Of a DNA stretch of 64,000 nucleotides, positions 38,501-47,017 are shown one piece after another. Below the pieces are notes generated by a model that made no database searches, had not been told where the DNA came from, and was given only the letters and a program-made list of their open reading frames with translations. Each line of letters starts with the position of its first letter. Positions within the stretch are counted from its first letter, which is position 1. Made by a program: the position numbers and the translations under genes. Source of the DNA: Cohaesibacter haloalkalitolerans (GTDB taxonomy: Bacteria > Pseudomonadota > Alphaproteobacteria > Rhizobiales > Cohaesibacteraceae). Where the stretch lies: contig NZ_QNUM01000001.1 in assembly GCF_003574655.1 (NCBI RefSeq), positions 620,001 to 684,000 of the forward strand, given 5' to 3'.

Positions 38501-41500
38501 GCCGCTCAATGCGGATCAGTCGACCTCGATCCTGACCCGTCTAGACATGACATCCGGCGTTGTCGAGATTTCGAGCCGTGCGCGCCTTGTTGATGATGAA
38601 TGGCAATTGCACGCAAGATGTCGTGTCGCCAAGATCCCCGGAGATACAGGGGACGCATATGCGGACCATGATCTCTGTGCGCCTTCGCTGTCTCTGACCA
38701 CCCCGCCAGAGGAAATCGAGGCAATCTATGCCATTTCCCGCCAGTTCGGGCTGGATTTCGGCCCGGCCTTCCAGCGCATGACCCACTGTCAGCGCCACGG
38801 TGACGATTTCATTGAAATTGTCATTGGCGAGCGCGATGGCTTTTCGAGCAAACGGGAAGAACTGGCTGCGCCCTACGCATTGCATCCGCTGGATTTCGAC
38901 GCCTGTTTCCATGGTCTGAATACCCTTTACGAGAGCCTTGAGAAGGGTTCCGAGAAGATGGCCTTCATTCCGGTGCGGTTCGGCCGATTGCGCATTCTGC
39001 GCTCCGGCGTTGCGGTTCGCTCGGCCCGTATTCATGTGATTCGGTCCAATTCGCGCGGCATCAAGGCCGACATCAACATGTTTGGCGAGGATGGGTCTCT
39101 GGTCGCGACCCTCAGGGACGGGCGCTTCCGCGCCTCAGCGCTGGTGCAGCGACAGGGGCTGGAACGGCTGGCCTACTATTATGCTTCCCTGACGGTGGCC
39201 CTGCCGGAGGGGGTGGCTTCCGGTGCGCGGCCTGACATGGCGGCGATCCTGCAATCCGTCAGCCAAGCCGCTGGTGCTGATCGTCAGGCGACGGAAGACG
39301 GCCAGTTGCTGCTGCATGCCGCCAGCCGGCAGGGGGCCTATGACGTCCTGCGCCAGTTTGCGGATGCCGATCTCGCCCTGAGCCAGTCCAGCCTGCCAAG
39401 GCTTGCCGAGCGGGAGGGCCTTTCCGGCGATGAGGCGGATGAGGATATCCGGGTCCGGTCAACCCATCGCAAAGCGATTTTTGGTGCCCTGATCGCGATC
39501 TGTGAACAGTCGGGCCTTGCCACGCCGACCGATGACGGCTGGGTGCTGGCCGGGGAAAGCGGACTGCCGGAGGTGGCGCAGGTTCTGCAGATACTGCTTG
39601 GCGAAAATCCGCGCTGGTCTGCCGATTGCGTGATGCTCAATCACGCCCTGATGCGTCTGCCGGATCTGCTGAAGACGATGGACACGAGCTTTGGCGGCGA
39701 GCCGCTGGCGCGGGATCTCTATTCCCACGACCTGTTTGAACAGCATTTGAGTTCAGCCCCTCTGGCTGAAGCCCATGTGGATCAGGTGATGGCAGCGCTT
39801 GAGCGGGTTCTGGCAGCATGGCCGGAGGGCCGCCCGCTGCGCGTGCTGGAGTTCGGTGTTGCCGGGGCACGCCTCACCAAGGCACTGCTGCCGCTGATCG
39901 AGGCCAAGAAGGGGCTTCTGGTTGCTGCCGATTCCAACAAATTGCTGATGGACCGTCTTGGTATCCTGTTTGCCAACTCGATCAATTTCGAGGCGGTTGC
40001 CCTCAAGTCCGATCTTGAGGCTCTGGAGGCATTTGCGCCGTTCGATCTGGTGGTCTCGGCCAATGGGTTGCAGATGGTGGATCAGGCCACAACCATGCTG
40101 GATGCGTTGCCTGCTCTCATGGCAGATGACAGTCTGATTCTGATGAGCCTGTCGGATGCGAATGTGTTTCAGGATGTGGTGTTCGGCCCTGCCGAGCACT
40201 GGTTTGATGGCTCTGTCGATCCGTCCTTCCCGGTTTCGAACTATGGCATGGCGGAAGACTGGCGCGGCTGGATCGAGGCTACCGGGCTTGGTCCTGTCAC
40301 ATTTGTGCCTTTCGCCGATGCTGATGGCGAGACCGACCTGTCCGGCGCCTATCTACTGACTGCGGCCAAGGCTGTCTCTGTTGTGGCTGATGCTGGAGAG
40401 GCGGGCGCCGCTGAGGTTCCCGCGCTTGATGGCGAGCACAGAAGCTGCATTCTGTTGCTGGAAAGCCGGGACAAGAGCGAAAAGGCCTTCGCGGCTGCTC
40501 TGGAAAAGGCTGTTGGGGCAACGGCCGTTGCTAGCGTCGACCTCAAGGCTGGCAAGGCACTTGCTGATGCGGCAGACGCGATCCGGGCTGCTGCTCGGGA
40601 TGGTCATCTGGACGTGGTTTGCGTGTCTGGTGCCTTTGCCGATGGCAAGGAGGCAATGGATTGCCTTGCGCCGCGGTTGCATATGCTGGCCGAGCTGGTG
40701 CGCCTGACATCCGATGTTGCCATGCGGCTGTGGGTGGTCGCTCCGGGCGGCTATCCGGTGCCGGGCGAGGCGCCGGTCAATCCGGTCCAGAGCTCTGTCT
40801 GGTCGTTTGGCCGCACCGTCAGCAACGAATATGAAAATCACGATGTGCGCATGGTGGATTTTGCTGCCGGTCTCTCGCTTGAGGATCAGGTTGCCCGCCT
40901 TGGTGCGCTGATCGACGTGCCGGGGGAAGAACGCGAAGTCCTGCTGGGTGAGGTCTCGCAGACCGTTGTCCGCATTCGCCGTGGCTGGCCAAAGCCGGTT
41001 TCGGGGCAGGGGACTGCTGATCCCGACGCTGCCTGTCAGCTCTACCATCCGCGTACCGGATCCTTTGACCGGTTGCAGTGGATCCCGACCCGGCGCAAGG
41101 CTCCGGCTGAGGGAGAGATCGAGATCGAGGTTGCTGCCGCCGGGCTGAACTTCCGCGATGTTATGTGGGCGCAGGGGTTGTTGCCTGAGGAAGCGCTGGA
41201 AGACGGCTTTGCCGGTCCGACCCTCGGCTTTGAATGTTCGGGGCGGATTGTTGCTGTTGGCAAGGGTGTGCGCGATCTCAAGGTCGGAGATCCGGTGATG
41301 ACGCTGGCTCCTGCGAGCTTTGCCTCCCATGTCACGGTGATGGACAGCGCTGTTTCGAAACTGCCCGAAAGTGTTGATCTGGTTGCTGCGGCGACCATGC
41401 CGGTTGCCTTCCTGACGAGCTATTATGCGCTGCATTATCTGGCGCGGCTTGAAGAGGGCGAATGGGTCCTCATTCATGGTGCTGCCGGTGCTGTCGGTCT

Positions 41501-43280
41501 CGCCGCCGTGCAGATTGCCAAATGGCGCGGGGCACGGATCATCGCCACTGCGGGCAATGACGAGAAGCGCGACTTCCTGCGGATGCTCGGGGCTGACCAT
41601 GTGCTGGACACCCGTTCGCTTGATTTTGTCGATCAGGTGCGGGCGATCACGCGCGATGCCGATGGACCCGATCAGGAAGGGGTTGATGTGGTGCTCAACT
41701 CGCTGTTCGGCGAGGCGATGGAGCGCAGTCTGGAACTGGTGCGGCCGTTCGGGCGATTCCTCGAATTGGGCAAGCGCGACTTCTATGGCAACACCCAGAT
41801 CGGCTTGCGGCCCTTCCGCCGCAACATCAGCTATTTCGGTATCGATGCCGACCAGTTGCTGAACAAGCAGCCAGCACGGGCCAAGCGCCTGTTCCGGGAA
41901 TTGTCGGGGCTGATTGCCGACGAGCAGTTCACCCAGCTGCCTTACCGCCTGTTCGAAAGCGCCGACATTGTCGATGCCTTCCGTCTCATGCAGCGCTCTG
42001 GCCATATTGGCAAGATCGTCGTGCGGGCGCCCGAGCCGATGGCCTCTCCGGCCAGCGAAGGCGGCTTCCGCGTTGATGGCGAAGGGCACCATGTGCTTGT
42101 TGGCGGTCTTGGCGGGTTCGGCCTTGAGGTTGCGCTCTGGCTTGCCGATCATGGTGCGCGTTCTATCGTGCTGACGAGCCGTTCGGGCAAGATGTCCGAG
42201 GATGGGCTGAAGCTGCAGAAGAAACTGGCGGTCCGGGGCTGTGCCCTTGAGGTTCGGCCATGTGACGTGGCCGACGCTGCGGCTCTTGATGCCCTGCTGG
42301 TGACGTTGCGCAAGGAGCGCCCGATCAAGGGCGTCATGCATATGGCTGCGGTGCTGGATGACGTGCTGCTGGCCAACATGAGTGATGCGCAGATCGACAA
42401 GGTGCTGACGCCGAAGGTGGTCGGGAGCAACAATCTTGATCATCTGACCCGTTCCGATGAACTGGATTACTTCTGGCTGTTCTCGTCGGTATCTGTGTTG
42501 ATGGGTAACCCGGGACAGGCGAACTATGTGGCTGCGAACAGCTACATGGATGGACTGGCACGCAAGCGGCGGCAGCAAGGCCTGCCTGCGTTGGCGGTTG
42601 GCTGGGGTGCCATCACCGATGTCGGCATTCTGGCCAGAGACAAGCAGACGGCTGAAATCCTTGCCAAGACGACGGGCGGGATCGAGTTCAAGGCACGGCA
42701 GGCGATGGATCGTCTGGTCGAGCTGCTGGACAAGATGCCTGTTGGCGAGGCTCCGGCGACGCTCACTCTGGCACCGATGAACTGGGGCTATGCTCGCGAC
42801 AATCTGGCGATCATGAAGACGCCTGCTTACGGGCTGCTGCTCAAGGAAGCAGCGCAGTCCTCACGGCGCGATCAGCAGTCGATCGATGTTGCCAGCCTGA
42901 TCGACGGGCTTGATGATGTTGCCGCTCGCGGCGAGATCGCCAAGATTCTGGCCCATGAGGTGGCGGTCATCTTCCGCATGCCGGTGGAAGAGATCAACCT
43001 CAAGCGGTCGCTGACCGACCTGGGCATGGACAGCCTGATGGGCATGGAGCTGCGGACGGCAGCCCAGCAGAAACTGGATATCGAGATTCCGATGGGTGCA
43101 ATCGCCGACGGGACGACGATTGAAGACATTGCCGCCCGCGTGCTGGAACGAATCCGGGGCGATGCCAACAGCAAATTGTCCTTTACCGAGGAAACGCTGC
43201 TGCATCAGCATATCGGCAGTGACAGCGAGGCATCCAAGGCGACGGACAAGCTGTTGGAAATGCGCAAGAGCGGCATGTGA
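35568..43280 (+). CDS. rkpA: Reducing type I polyketide/fatty-acid synthase (RkpA-like)
   Basis: A 2570-residue single-module megasynthase. Domains in order: ketosynthase (1-430; C174 in DTACSSS, H309 in HGTGT, H347 in NLGHME), acyltransferase (about 540-850; S633 in GHSVGE), dehydratase (about 900-1190; H937 in HxxxGxxxxP), a methyltransferase-like region (about 1390-1600) with a degenerate SAM motif, enoylreductase (about 1810-2140), ketoreductase (about 2160-2400; Y2320) and ACP (S2489 in LGMDSLM). A complete reducing loop implies a saturated acyl chain, made iteratively. Domain order, length and the neighbouring oxoamine synthase and SDR match the rhizobial rkpA-rkpG-rkpH capsule genes. 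There is no thioesterase, so release is probably by the next enzyme. Confidence 0.93.
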   Translation: MSDNRVEVIGRACRLPGANNVSEFWDLLVSKTCSIGEMGSDRFSTFRYLHPKSGQAGKSYTFRAGLLDDVWGFDPAVFSLSPREATQMDPQQRLLLMLVWEALEEAGLPVSEVAGSNIGVFVGNSGSDHSNRFFFDPASSDSFMMTGNTLSLVSNRISYVYDLHGPSFTVDTACSSSLVALDLAMKRLQSGEIDTAIVAGVNLLLSPFPFVGFSAASMLSPQGLCRPFDENANGYVRAEGGVVLVLQRSDVFDPAVQKSYGRIVASGINSDGRTSGVALPSMEYQSVLLEQIYSGMKLDPNALAFIEAHGTGTRVGDPAEAFALGRVLGQKRDKPLPIGSVKSNLGHMEPASGLASVLKSLLSLEHDLLPASLGIETPNPDIPFDELNLALNRDNSALERGDKIRYAGINNFGFGGTNAHVLVSDTDKEHRPVKGAAGLVSTPPIAANDDGAAQSLFVLSAKSENALQALAARTAEAIVASDASLDGWRNGFGWRRSLLDERLAIVCDSKEALADSLGQFARGEKSVATVQSTAARASGNPVFVYSGNGSQFAGMGQIAYQQNAVFAAALDEVDALFLPLAGWSLKAKLFEETLKEDLKLTSVAQPLLFAVQVALTQSLKAAGLAVGGVMGHSVGEVAAGWACGALTLKQAVEVIYWRSHHQEAVAGEGRMAVIKLSVAETEALLASEGFDGVEISATNTDKSLTLSGRTQELEAFLKFARKKRLAAKMLDINYPFHSTVVEPIRDGLLGDLAHIKPAKAAIPFYSAVTGSCLEGSEMGGEYWWNNVRQPVHFLGAVEAAFADGQTQFIEIGPRPILKSYIAEIARDRAQTVVAIESLLQKEDKAIDPVLLSVGRAIANGLPFDRDVVFGKKQALLAPLPAYPWQLKPFKIRPSSEAFDIFNDAVTPHALLGPQIRDEEHVWSTELDTALIPYLEHHKVDGKVILPGAAFAEMALAAAQIGFKSDRVELRDMDLLQALPLNADQSTSILTRLDMTSGVVEISSRARLVDDEWQLHARCRVAKIPGDTGDAYADHDLCAPSLSLTTPPEEIEAIYAISRQFGLDFGPAFQRMTHCQRHGDDFIEIVIGERDGFSSKREELAAPYALHPLDFDACFHGLNTLYESLEKGSEKMAFIPVRFGRLRILRSGVAVRSARIHVIRSNSRGIKADINMFGEDGSLVATLRDGRFRASALVQRQGLERLAYYYASLTVALPEGVASGARPDMAAILQSVSQAAGADRQATEDGQLLLHAASRQGAYDVLRQFADADLALSQSSLPRLAEREGLSGDEADEDIRVRSTHRKAIFGALIAICEQSGLATPTDDGWVLAGESGLPEVAQVLQILLGENPRWSADCVMLNHALMRLPDLLKTMDTSFGGEPLARDLYSHDLFEQHLSSAPLAEAHVDQVMAALERVLAAWPEGRPLRVLEFGVAGARLTKALLPLIEAKKGLLVAADSNKLLMDRLGILFANSINFEAVALKSDLEALEAFAPFDLVVSANGLQMVDQATTMLDALPALMADDSLILMSLSDANVFQDVVFGPAEHWFDGSVDPSFPVSNYGMAEDWRGWIEATGLGPVTFVPFADADGETDLSGAYLLTAAKAVSVVADAGEAGAAEVPALDGEHRSCILLLESRDKSEKAFAAALEKAVGATAVASVDLKAGKALADAADAIRAAARDGHLDVVCVSGAFADGKEAMDCLAPRLHMLAELVRLTSDVAMRLWVVAPGGYPVPGEAPVNPVQSSVWSFGRTVSNEYENHDVRMVDFAAGLSLEDQVARLGALIDVPGEEREVLLGEVSQTVVRIRRGWPKPVSGQGTADPDAACQLYHPRTGSFDRLQWIPTRRKAPAEGEIEIEVAAAGLNFRDVMWAQGLLPEEALEDGFAGPTLGFECSGRIVAVGKGVRDLKVGDPVMTLAPASFASHVTVMDSAVSKLPESVDLVAAATMPVAFLTSYYALHYLARLEEGEWVLIHGAAGAVGLAAVQIAKWRGARIIATAGNDEKRDFLRMLGADHVLDTRSLDFVDQVRAITRDADGPDQEGVDVVLNSLFGEAMERSLELVRPFGRFLELGKRDFYGNTQIGLRPFRRNISYFGIDADQLLNKQPARAKRLFRELSGLIADEQFTQLPYRLFESADIVDAFRLMQRSGHIGKIVVRAPEPMASPASEGGFRVDGEGHHVLVGGLGGFGLEVALWLADHGARSIVLTSRSGKMSEDGLKLQKKLAVRGCALEVRPCDVADAAALDALLVTLRKERPIKGVMHMAAVLDDVLLANMSDAQIDKVLTPKVVGSNNLDHLTRSDELDYFWLFSSVSVLMGNPGQANYVAANSYMDGLARKRRQQGLPALAVGWGAITDVGILARDKQTAEILAKTTGGIEFKARQAMDRLVELLDKMPVGEAPATLTLAPMNWGYARDNLAIMKTPAYGLLLKEAAQSSRRDQQSIDVASLIDGLDDVAARGEIAKILAHEVAVIFRMPVEEINLKRSLTDLGMDSLMGMELRTAAQQKLDIEIPMGAIADGTTIEDIAARVLERIRGDANSKLSFTEETLLHQHIGSDSEASKATDKLLEMRKSGM

Positions 43281-43460
43281 TTTCGTCTGTTGCGTCCGTT
43301 TCCTGCTGGCCGATACCGTTTCGCCATGGTTTAAAGGATCGGGCGAAGGATCATCCCCATTGATGCATGAGAGCTGCGACACGACTGTGCCGCAGTTTGC
43401 TGGCAAGGTCTGTGGATGCAACAAGGTCTTCTTCGCCGATAGAAGAGAACGGAGCAATGA

Positions 43461-44825
43461 ATGTCCAAGCAGCAATTTGACCGGGAGTCCATCCTCAACC
43501 TCTCGCGTTCCATGGCCAAGGGGGCGGTTTCCAAGCCGGCTGCAAGACGGGGTGCTCCTGCTAAGGTTGACCGGTCGAAGACCGACTTTGCGACTCTGGA
43601 TCTCTATCAACAGATTGCCATCCAGCGGGACATGGCCGAAAAGCTGCAGACACGGGATCCCTATTTCGTTCTGCACGAGACCCGTGCCGGTGCGACGACA
43701 ATCGTCGACGGCAAGGAGCTCATCAATTTTGCTTCCTATGACTATCTGGGGCTGAATGGCCTTGACGAGGTGCATCAGGCGGCCAAGGATGCCATTGACG
43801 CTTTTGGCACCTCCGTTTCCGGTTCGCGTCCGACCTCAGGTGAGCGCCCGTTTCATGGTGCGCTAGAAAAGCAACTGGCCGAGCTCTATCAAAGCGAAGC
43901 GGCGCTGGTCTTCGTTTCCGGCCATGCCACCAACGTTTCGACGATCGGTGAGCTGCTCGGGCCGACGGATCTGGTGGTGTTTGACGCCTATAGCCACAAC
44001 TCGGTGACGACGGGCTGCAAACTTTCCGGTGCGACGCGGCGATCCTTCAAGCATAATGACCTTGACGATCTGGAACGGATCTTGGCCGAGACCCGCGATG
44101 CCCATGATCGAGTAATGATCGTGGTCGAGGGGCTTTATTCCATGGATGGCGACATGCCGGATCTGGCGCGTCTCGTCGAGATCAAGGAACGGTTCGGCGT
44201 CTGGCTGATGGTCGACGAAGCCCATTCCCTGGGTGTGCTGGGCGCAACGGGCAAGGGCCTGTTCGAGCAGCAGGCTGTCGATCCTTCCAAGGTTGATATC
44301 TGGATGGGCACCATGAGCAAGACCATGAGCGGTTGCGGCGGTTATATCTGCGGCAATCAGGTGCTGATCGACATTTTGAAATTCTTTGCATCCGGCTTCA
44401 TGTATAGTGTGGGCCTGTCGGCCCCGCTCGCTGTTGCCGGGGCCAAGTCACTGGAAATCATGCAGCGCGAACCCTGGCGGGTGGAAAAGCTGCAGTCCAA
44501 TGGCCAGTTCTTTCTGAAAGCGGCGCAGGCTGCCGGGCTTGATACCGGGCATAGCGCCGGATTCTGCGTGGTGCCGGTGATCGTTGGCGACAGCTTGCGG
44601 GCCGTCAAGCTGAGCAACAACCTGATGGACAATGGCATCTATGCCTTCCCGATCACCTATCCTGCGGTGCCGATGCATGCGGCGCGCCTGCGGTTTTTCA
44701 TCAGTGCCACGCATAGTGAAGAACAACTGCAACAGGCGGTTGACATCACGGCGCGGGAGCTGAGGAAGCTGGAAGAGGCAAATTTCTCCATTGCCACGTC
44801 GCTTGGCAATCTGACTACTGACTGA
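43461..44825 (+). CDS. rkpG: PLP-dependent alpha-oxoamine synthase (RkpG-like)
   Basis: A 454-residue member of the AONS/KBL/serine-palmitoyltransferase family. It has NFASYDYLGL, GTSVSGSRPTSG, DEAHSLGVLG and the Schiff-base lysine K287 in TMSKTMSG. A ~60-residue N-terminal extension precedes the core. These enzymes condense an acyl thioester with an amino acid, releasing CO2. Next to an ACP-ending PKS it most likely captures the polyketide acyl chain and makes a long-chain amino ketone, like the first step of sphingoid-base synthesis. Biotin synthesis is unlikely: no bio genes are present. GGAG precedes the ATG. Confidence 0.9.
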   Translation: MSKQQFDRESILNLSRSMAKGAVSKPAARRGAPAKVDRSKTDFATLDLYQQIAIQRDMAEKLQTRDPYFVLHETRAGATTIVDGKELINFASYDYLGLNGLDEVHQAAKDAIDAFGTSVSGSRPTSGERPFHGALEKQLAELYQSEAALVFVSGHATNVSTIGELLGPTDLVVFDAYSHNSVTTGCKLSGATRRSFKHNDLDDLERILAETRDAHDRVMIVVEGLYSMDGDMPDLARLVEIKERFGVWLMVDEAHSLGVLGATGKGLFEQQAVDPSKVDIWMGTMSKTMSGCGGYICGNQVLIDILKFFASGFMYSVGLSAPLAVAGAKSLEIMQREPWRVEKLQSNGQFFLKAAQAAGLDTGHSAGFCVVPVIVGDSLRAVKLSNNLMDNGIYAFPITYPAVPMHAARLRFFISATHSEEQLQQAVDITARELRKLEEANFSIATSLGNLTTD

Positions 44826-44837
44826 CGGGTTTGACTG

Positions 44838-45644
44838 ATGGGCAAGGTGCCGCGCTCCATTCTGATTACCGGAGCCAGCAAGGGGCTGGGAGCTGCGCTG
44901 GCCATGGCCTGTGCTGCCGAGGATATCCGGCTGATCCTGACAGCGCGCAGCACGGTGGCTCTTGAGGCGGTCAAACGGCATTGTGAACTGGCGGGTGCGC
45001 AGGTGTCCTGCCTGCCGCTGGATCTTGCCGATGAGGACAGTGTCGAGCAGGCATTGGCCCTTGTCGAAACGGCTGGTCTGCCGGATCTGGTGATTTGCAA
45101 CGCGGGTGTCTTTTCGGGGCGTCGCCCGAGCGGTTTGCTTGAAAGCCGGCAAGAGCAGCGGGAGCAACTGGCGGTCAATCTCACCGGAACCATCCACTTT
45201 ACGGATTGTCTTGCCCAGGCGATGAAGGAACGGCGGCGGGGCCATCTGGTTCTTGTCAGTTCCCTTGCTGCCATTCAGCCGCAGCCGGACAGCCCGGTCT
45301 ACAGTGCCAGCAAGGCCGGACTTGCCGCCTGGGGGCGGGCGCTGGGAGAGGATCTTGCCGCGCATGGCGTCAAGGTCAGTGTGGTCTATCCGGGCCATAT
45401 CGAAAGCCAGCAGACCGCCGCCCAGATGGGGGTTTTGCCGGGAATCATACCCGCCAGCAAAGCGGCCTCTCTTATCCTGCGCGGCGTGGCGCGGGGGCGG
45501 GAGCGGATCATATTTCCGCGTCATCTCTTCTGGCTTATCCTCGTCAGCAACGCTCTGCCCGGCTGGTTCCGTCGCTGGGTGAACCGGCCGTTTCGCTACC
45601 ATGTTGCCGCTTCGGAGCCGCCGAGCCATGAGGAGGACGGGTAA
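44838..45644 (+). CDS. rkpH: Short-chain dehydrogenase, 3-ketosphinganine-reductase-like (RkpH-like)
   Basis: A 268-residue classical SDR: TGASKGLG (11-18), NAG, and catalytic YxxxK at Y155/K159. A hydrophobic C-terminal stretch (LFWLILVSNALPGWF, near 233-247) resembles the membrane tail of 3-ketodihydrosphingosine reductases. It probably reduces the keto group of the RkpG product with NADPH. It lies 12 bases after the oxoamine synthase and its TAA overlaps the next ATG by one base. Confidence 0.88.
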   Translation: MGKVPRSILITGASKGLGAALAMACAAEDIRLILTARSTVALEAVKRHCELAGAQVSCLPLDLADEDSVEQALALVETAGLPDLVICNAGVFSGRRPSGLLESRQEQREQLAVNLTGTIHFTDCLAQAMKERRRGHLVLVSSLAAIQPQPDSPVYSASKAGLAAWGRALGEDLAAHGVKVSVVYPGHIESQQTAAQMGVLPGIIPASKAASLILRGVARGRERIIFPRHLFWLILVSNALPGWFRRWVNRPFRYHVAASEPPSHEEDG

Positions 45645-46744
45645 TGGCTGCACACCCCGTGCAATGGCAGGACCGGCCGGCCGTGATCTATGGCGTCGGC
45701 TTCTGGAACCGTGGCTCGATCTGCGGCATGTTGGCGCACTTGCCCGGCAAGCCGCGCTTTTTCTGGTCGTTTGCACGTGCCGTTAAAGCTGCCAAGGCCA
45801 GCGGGGCCAGTCTCTTCGCCTGGACAACCCGGTTGAGTGACGAGCAACGTGCAACCTGTGAGGCGATGAGCGTTCCGATCGTCAATGTCGAGGATGGCTT
45901 CATTCGATCCGTCGGGTTGGGGGCGGCCTTTGTTCCGGCGGCCTCCCTGATCATGGACGGGACCGGGATCTATTATGACCCCTCGCGGCCCAGCGATCTG
46001 GAGCTGATGCTGGAACAGGCTGAAGTGACGGACGAGGAGCGGGCACGGGGCGCGGCCTTTCGCCAACAGGTCGTGGCACTGCGTGTGTCGAAGTATAATG
46101 TCGGGGCTCCGTCAGAGCGAGCCGGTTTTGACACCGACCGTCAGACCATTCTGGTGCCCGGTCAGGTGAGCGACGATGCTTCGATCCGGAAGAGCCGAAG
46201 CGACAGTCTTGATCTGGCGTCAGGGGAAAACCCGAATCTGTTGCTGTTAAAGCAGGTTCGCAAGGCCAATCCCGATGCTTTCATCATCTTCAAGCCCCAT
46301 CCCGATGTCGCCAATGGGCTGCGGCTGGGAGCCCTGTCCGGTGAACAGACTGCTCTTTATGCTGACGCGGTGGAGGTCGATACAGACATCATCGATCTTA
46401 TCGAGCAATGCGATAGCGTGGAGACAATAAGCTCACTCTCTGGCTTTGAGGCCCTGTTGCGTGGCAAGCGCGTTGTTGTCCATGGTCTGCCCTTTTATGC
46501 CGGGTGGGGTGTGAGTGAAGACACAACGCGTTGCCCCCGGCGCAATCGGGTGCGGACACTTGATGAACTCGTTTTTCTGGCGATGATACGCTATCCACAA
46601 TATGTGGATCCGAGTAATCTAAAGTCGTGCGAGGCTGAGTCTGCAATTTCAGGTATATATCGGTTAAGGAATAATAAAACACAATCCTGTAGGGATAGGG
46701 CTATGCTTTATTTGGCAAGGATAGCCTTTCGCCTCGGGCTTTGA
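45644..46744 (+). CDS. kpsC: Single-domain KpsC-like protein resembling the KpsC C-terminal half
   Basis: A 366-residue protein with VEDGFIRSVGLG (82-93), SLIMDGTGIYYDPSRPSDLE, FKPHPDV and ISSLSGFEALLRGKRVVVHG followed by LPFYAGWG. These forms match the C-terminal catalytic half of KpsC. With the N-half-like protein at 34255 it could reconstitute the dual-linkage Kdo transferase as two chains. Its coupling to the SDR gene suggests lipid-anchor synthesis and Kdo addition are made together. The last ~30 residues are basic and may contact the membrane. Confidence 0.86.
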   Translation: MAAHPVQWQDRPAVIYGVGFWNRGSICGMLAHLPGKPRFFWSFARAVKAAKASGASLFAWTTRLSDEQRATCEAMSVPIVNVEDGFIRSVGLGAAFVPAASLIMDGTGIYYDPSRPSDLELMLEQAEVTDEERARGAAFRQQVVALRVSKYNVGAPSERAGFDTDRQTILVPGQVSDDASIRKSRSDSLDLASGENPNLLLLKQVRKANPDAFIIFKPHPDVANGLRLGALSGEQTALYADAVEVDTDIIDLIEQCDSVETISSLSGFEALLRGKRVVVHGLPFYAGWGVSEDTTRCPRRNRVRTLDELVFLAMIRYPQYVDPSNLKSCEAESAISGIYRLRNNKTQSCRDRAMLYLARIAFRLGL

Positions 46745-47017
46745 GGAAAGGCTTGCGGGGCTGGCTTTGCCTAATAGTGTACTAATGGCGTTGAAATTTC
46801 GCTTTATGAGTGATATTGAGGTGGCTATTGATGAGAAGTAATTATTTTCGATTGTGGTGTTTGTGCAACTGTCGGCTCTAAAGTGGGCGCTCTTGGGGTT
46901 AACTGTTTGAGTTTTCTGCTGCTGTTTTTGTACTCTCAAGTCGGAGCGTGACTATAAGCTTTCGCACAGGCCTCGATTGAGATCTGGTTCACTGTCGTAC
47001 CAACGAGTAATATACCC

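Noticed and set aside
40353-42578. 741-codon open frame on the minus strand
   Set aside because: Antisense to the PKS methyltransferase-like, ER and KR domains; composition is typical of a GC-rich shadow frame.
43461-44825. Biotin synthesis (bioF) as the role of the oxoamine synthase
   Set aside because: No bio genes are nearby and the gene lies between a PKS and a ketosphinganine-reductase-like SDR, as in the rkp arrangement.
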